From Flavobacterium anhuiense (GTDB lineage: Bacteria; Bacteroidota; Bacteroidia; Flavobacteriales; Flavobacteriaceae), in assembly GCF_004151235.1 (NCBI RefSeq), contig NZ_JUIV01000001.1:372001-436000 (forward strand): a stretch of 64,000 nucleotides of DNA. Direction: 5' to 3'. Positions 60,444-64,000 of the stretch are shown here, in pieces (within the stretch, counting starts at the first letter, position 1; every line of letters starts with the position of its first letter). The position numbers and the translations under genes are program-made. The notes beneath the pieces are model-generated. The model ran no database searches, was not told where the DNA came from, and was given only the letters and a program-made list of their open reading frames with translations.

Positions 60444-62333
60444 ATGAAAAGAATAAAATCTTTAGAGGTTAAAAATTCTCCTTTTTATGAGGATTTTAAA
60501 ATTTATTTTGATGAAAAAATGAATTGTATAATGGGAGGAAGAGGAACTGGTAAATCAACAATACTTTATTTTCTAAAATCAGCTTTAAGTTTAGACTTTT
60601 CTAAAAATAAAACTATCGAGATTTTAAAAAGTAATTTAGGAAATGGTGAAATAATTGTAGAAATGGAATCAATCGATGGTTCTTTATATAGGATTATTAA
60701 AACTCTTAATGAAGAGCCACAGCCATTTAAGCTTCCAAACCAAGATTTTATTTCTTTGGCAAGAATATTTGATGAAATCGAATGTGATTTTTACGAAACA
60801 AACCAAATTGAAAAAATAGGTAGGTCACCAGAGGATAGATTATCATTAATTGATAAAAAGGTAAGTAGCGATTTATATGAATTAAAAAAAGCAATTACTA
60901 AGTCACAAATTGATTTGGATGCAAATGCACAAGATTTAAAAATATTTACTTATAGAATCAATCAAATTATAGATTCTATTTCTCAATACAATAATTTGGA
61001 GCAAGAAATTGAAGAATTAAAAAAGAATGAACCTATAGGTATTGCGCCAGAAGAAAAAATTGAATTTGAGAACGCAGATATTAATGAGAAAAAAAGAACT
61101 GATGAAAAAAGATTTTTTCATAAAGCAACACATGTATTTAGTGATTTGCAAAATCAAATTCTATTATTTACTAAGGATTTAGATGAAAATTTTGCAAATG
61201 CGTTACTTAATCAAGAAAATTTTTTTAATAGAGATTTGATAAATGATAAAGTAAAAGAAATTGAAGGTAATAATAATCAAATATATAATAAGCTTGAAGA
61301 AATTAATGCTTTATTGATGCAAAACGCTAAAGTTTTAAATTCTAATTACAATGAAGTAATCCAAATTCATGAAAGGCAACAAGCAGAGTTTGTTACATTA
61401 AAGCAAAAGTTTGATAAAAATAGAGATTATTTTAATAGATATAATGTTCTTACTAATAGACTTAAAGAAAGAGAAACTTTAGAACAAGAAATCAAAGAAA
61501 GACAAGTAAGAAAAAACAGACTTGTCGTGGAAAGAAAACAATTAGTTGATAAGTTTAATGCAATTAAAAATGACATTTTTAGACTAAGATTATCAGCAAT
61601 TAAAGAAATTAATGAAATGCTTAAAGGAGATGTAATGATAACTTTAAAATTTTCAGGAATAATGGATGTGTTTGAAGAAAGTTTAAGAGAAGCTTTAAGA
61701 GGTTCTGGACTAAAATACAATGAATTAGTAAATCGAATAGTAGAAACATTTAAGCCAGATCAATTTGCAAAGATTATTCACGATAAAGATGTTGAAAATT
61801 TAAAGATAATCACTGGTATTGATGAAAGTAGATCTATAGCTTTAATACAGGCTCTACATGATACAGATGAAATTTATATAATTGAAAGTCTTTATTGCAA
61901 TGATTTGCCCGACTTTAAATTAAAAATTGAAGGAGATATTTTAAAAGAGAATTACAAAAATTCCGATGAATTGTCGATGGGACAAAGATGTACAACAGTC
62001 TTGCCAATAATATTTACTGTTTCCGATAATCCATTAATCATTGATCAACCTGAAGATAATCTCGATAATAAATATATCAGTGAAAAAATACATAGTATTA
62101 TAAAAGATCAAAAGGAAAACAGACAATTACTTTTTATCACTCATAACCCTAACATACCTGTCCTATCTGATTCAGAGTATAATTTATTTTTAAACTATGA
62201 AAATAAAATGTCTAAAAAATTGAAAGAAGGAAATGTTGACGATGTTAAAGATGATATTTTAAAAATATTAGAAGGGGGAGAAAATGCATTTAAAAAACGA
62301 AAAGAAAAATATAATTTAGATTATGGAGTATAA
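60444..62333 (+). CDS. SMC/RecF-like ABC ATPase with coiled-coil middle
   Basis: The 629-residue protein has Walker A GGRGTGKS (31-38). A long charged coiled-coil region (about 140-420) contains a KER-rich stretch. It then has the ABC signature LSMGQR (510-515), Walker B LIIDQPEDNLD with Asp534, and the H-loop His567 in LLFITHNPN. This head-coil-head layout is that of the SbcC/RecN/AAA_23 group. The DQPEDNLD form is frequent in ATPases of defence systems. It overlaps the kinase-fold gene by 11 bases, so they act as a pair. Base composition is strikingly AT-rich. The specific system is not one I recognise. Confidence 0.8.
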   Translation: MKRIKSLEVKNSPFYEDFKIYFDEKMNCIMGGRGTGKSTILYFLKSALSLDFSKNKTIEILKSNLGNGEIIVEMESIDGSLYRIIKTLNEEPQPFKLPNQDFISLARIFDEIECDFYETNQIEKIGRSPEDRLSLIDKKVSSDLYELKKAITKSQIDLDANAQDLKIFTYRINQIIDSISQYNNLEQEIEELKKNEPIGIAPEEKIEFENADINEKKRTDEKRFFHKATHVFSDLQNQILLFTKDLDENFANALLNQENFFNRDLINDKVKEIEGNNNQIYNKLEEINALLMQNAKVLNSNYNEVIQIHERQQAEFVTLKQKFDKNRDYFNRYNVLTNRLKERETLEQEIKERQVRKNRLVVERKQLVDKFNAIKNDIFRLRLSAIKEINEMLKGDVMITLKFSGIMDVFEESLREALRGSGLKYNELVNRIVETFKPDQFAKIIHDKDVENLKIITGIDESRSIALIQALHDTDEIYIIESLYCNDLPDFKLKIEGDILKENYKNSDELSMGQRCTTVLPIIFTVSDNPLIIDQPEDNLDNKYISEKIHSIIKDQKENRQLLFITHNPNIPVLSDSEYNLFLNYENKMSKKLKEGNVDDVKDDILKILEGGENAFKKRKEKYNLDYGV

Positions 62334-64000
62334 TGAAGCTAGTAAAAAGGAATTATTAGCTTCATTGTTAACTGATGCTTTTTCAAATGGTTCAGTTGAT
62401 ACATCTAAAACAGAAGCAATATCTTTTCAGTTAAGAACAATTCCGGAACATGATAAAATTAAATTTCATGATTTTGTAAAGGATTATTTAAATCTATGCT
62501 TTATCAATCAAATTGAACAAGAAAATATTAAGATTGAAGATTTTCAAGTAAATGAAGAGGGAGCAATAAATGATATATCTGAAGCTGAGTTAATAACAGA
62601 AAAAATCGAAACGTCGAAATCTTTGGTTTCATTTACAGATTTGTTTGAAAAAATTAAAACTGAATTGAAAGATTATTTTATTAACTACAAAGGTTATTTC
62701 ATAACTGAATTAATAAATGACAGAGCTTTTAGCTATAATTTAGTTTTCTTTTTTGAAGATAATTATCATGTTTCTCCTTTAAAAACGAGAGTCAAAAATA
62801 AATTTGTAGATTATGAGTGCGAATTTATAAAGATTGACATTTCAAAAAAGATGGATTTAAATCCGGATAGTAATTACATATGTATCTTTTTATTAATGTC
62901 GAAGATGAATAATAAAGAGGACTTGAGATTACTTAATGAAAACATAAAAGAATTTGTTGAAAGTTTTCAAGAATTTTTTTATCATTCTATAACTGGAAAA
63001 GATCAGGTATTATTATGTCAAAATACTAATCGTCGAGATGATTTTGTCGATGAAATTGATATAGTATTGTCTACATACATATCAAATGGAAAAATTAATT
63101 TTGAGGAAGAAAAAATTATAAAAAAATTATGTGCAAACTTTAAGTCTCCCTTAATATTTTATAAAATTTTAAGTGGGGGATTTAGTGGCTCTAAAGTATT
63201 AGAAATAAGACCGAAGAAAAACAACAATTTTGACAATGATAAAATTTATATAATTAAGTATGGATATCTAAGTGATGGAAAAATTAAGGAAGAAAAGGCA
63301 AATTTTAGTGAATTTATAAAAGGTAGTAAAGGATTCTTAAACTACACTGATGCGAGTTACGAAAAAACTTTGCATTATGAAGGTATATTATACAATTATG
63401 CGATTTCAGAAAATAGCAAAACCTCATATTCATTTAATGATATATTGAATAAAACTGACTTACCATATAATGATTTATTATTTAAAAGAGCTATTTTAGA
63501 CAAACTATTCAATGAAAATGAAGCTTTTATTAATTGGAGAGAAGATTATAATGAAACTAAAAGTAGTCGAACAGGAGATTTATATATAACATTTGTTAGT
63601 AGAGATAAAATTGAAAAATCTTTAAGTTATATTCTTAATGATGATATAAAAAGCAAAGAAATGTTAGATGATTTTGATAAGATTTCAAATTTTCAAATGA
63701 CATATAATGAAACGGTTTGTCATGGAGATTTACACACTGATAATTTTTTTATAGATGATGAGCAGAATGTCTATCTTATTGATTTTGGATTTACAAATAG
63801 AAGACATTCGATTTTAGATTATACATCATTAGAATGTTCTCTAAAATTTAAGCATTTTCCATTTTATCTAGAAAGCAGAGAATTAATTGAAATAGAAAGC
63901 GAATTACTTTTGGAAAGAACATTTGAAAGAACACATCAATTTGTTAGTACAAAAAGAACAGATGTAGTAGAATATTTAAATATGATCAGTACAATCAGAA
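62323..64000 (+). CDS. Kinase-fold (APH/TCAD9-like) protein, C-terminus outside the window
   Basis: The frame begins at the ATG that overlaps the ATPase stop codon by 11 bases, and no stop codon occurs before the window ends, giving at least 559 residues. The N-terminal 270 residues are helical and charged without recognised domain. A kinase-like domain follows: a glycine-loop-like GGFSGSKVLEI (about 285-295), a lysine in YIIKYG, the catalytic loop HGDLHTDNF (467-475) and the metal motif IDFGF with Asp487. This matches aminoglycoside-phosphotransferase-type kinases and the ternary-complex-associated domain TCAD9 found in bacterial conflict systems. It probably phosphorylates or binds an effector, with the ATPase as its partner. 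Confidence 0.75.
   Translation, partial: MEYNEASKKELLASLLTDAFSNGSVDTSKTEAISFQLRTIPEHDKIKFHDFVKDYLNLCFINQIEQENIKIEDFQVNEEGAINDISEAELITEKIETSKSLVSFTDLFEKIKTELKDYFINYKGYFITELINDRAFSYNLVFFFEDNYHVSPLKTRVKNKFVDYECEFIKIDISKKMDLNPDSNYICIFLLMSKMNNKEDLRLLNENIKEFVESFQEFFYHSITGKDQVLLCQNTNRRDDFVDEIDIVLSTYISNGKINFEEEKIIKKLCANFKSPLIFYKILSGGFSGSKVLEIRPKKNNNFDNDKIYIIKYGYLSDGKIKEEKANFSEFIKGSKGFLNYTDASYEKTLHYEGILYNYAISENSKTSYSFNDILNKTDLPYNDLLFKRAILDKLFNENEAFINWREDYNETKSSRTGDLYITFVSRDKIEKSLSYILNDDIKSKEMLDDFDKISNFQMTYNETVCHGDLHTDNFFIDDEQNVYLIDFGFTNRRHSILDYTSLECSLKFKHFPFYLESRELIEIESELLLERTFERTHQFVSTKRTDVVEYLNMISTIR

Noticed and set aside
62323..64000. Aminoglycoside resistance kinase
   Set aside because: The protein is far longer than APH enzymes, the kinase motifs are preceded by a large unrelated N-terminal part, and it is coupled to an SMC-like ATPase.

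Overview
The window reads as a chromosomal segment of a Flavobacteriaceae bacterium, most likely Flavobacterium of the F. johnsoniae type. The DNA is AT-rich. The tmRNA encodes the tag GENNYALAA. There is a sigma/FecR-driven SusC/SusD pair, a LETM1-related protein of the Bacteroidetes type, MnmD, and promoter-like TAnnTTTG boxes. Intergenic regions carry long imperfect palindromes of the kind dispersed in this genus. There are no rRNA genes, CRISPR arrays, insertion sequences or prophage genes.

Layout. 1-1471: the 3' half of an MFS transporter and two small minus-strand genes. 1814-11873: an ECF sigma factor, a FecR anti-sigma, a SusC with an STN signalling domain, SusD, a secreted metzincin-like protease and a DUF3347-like protein, forming one nutrient-uptake locus without a glycosidase. 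12027-12421: tmRNA. 12694-26156: mostly housekeeping genes (serine hydrolase, saccharopine-dehydrogenase-like enzyme, fumarase, TonB-type receptor, ArsC-like protein, CPBP protease, MenE-like ligase, RsmB-like methyltransferase, Kup). 26290-32457: envelope genes, including two related secreted proteins with an EF-hand-like loop and a second ECF sigma module with a candidate anti-sigma and a Spy-like periplasmic protein. 32570-45587: metabolism and stress genes (MazG-like, IlvE, MnmD, divergent OxyR/Dps, SulP plus carbonic anhydrase, Cu/Zn SOD, envelope proteins, GH18 chitinase). 45819-52315: a minus-strand beta-oxidation operon under a MarR regulator, with an inserted four-helix-bundle gene.

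The most unusual part is 52537-60257. A WYL regulator and an HD-fold protein diverge from a plus-strand group: a structured non-coding stretch, a RING plus TerD-like protein, the RNA ligase RtcB and a TatD nuclease. The non-coding stretch holds a tRNA-like RNA with normal acceptor, D and T arms but no usable anticodon arm. It also holds five copies of the motif GGTCAA-N7-TTACTTC, one inside the tRNA-like RNA, and a second orphan T-arm. This looks like an RNA repair or RNA stress locus with its own non-coding RNA. It recalls the Y-RNA/Rsr/RtcB loci of other bacteria but lacks an Rsr (Ro60) gene.

60444-64000 is a very AT-rich pair: an SMC/RecF-like ABC ATPase overlapping a kinase-fold protein that runs off the window end. 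It resembles a horizontally acquired conflict or defence cassette.
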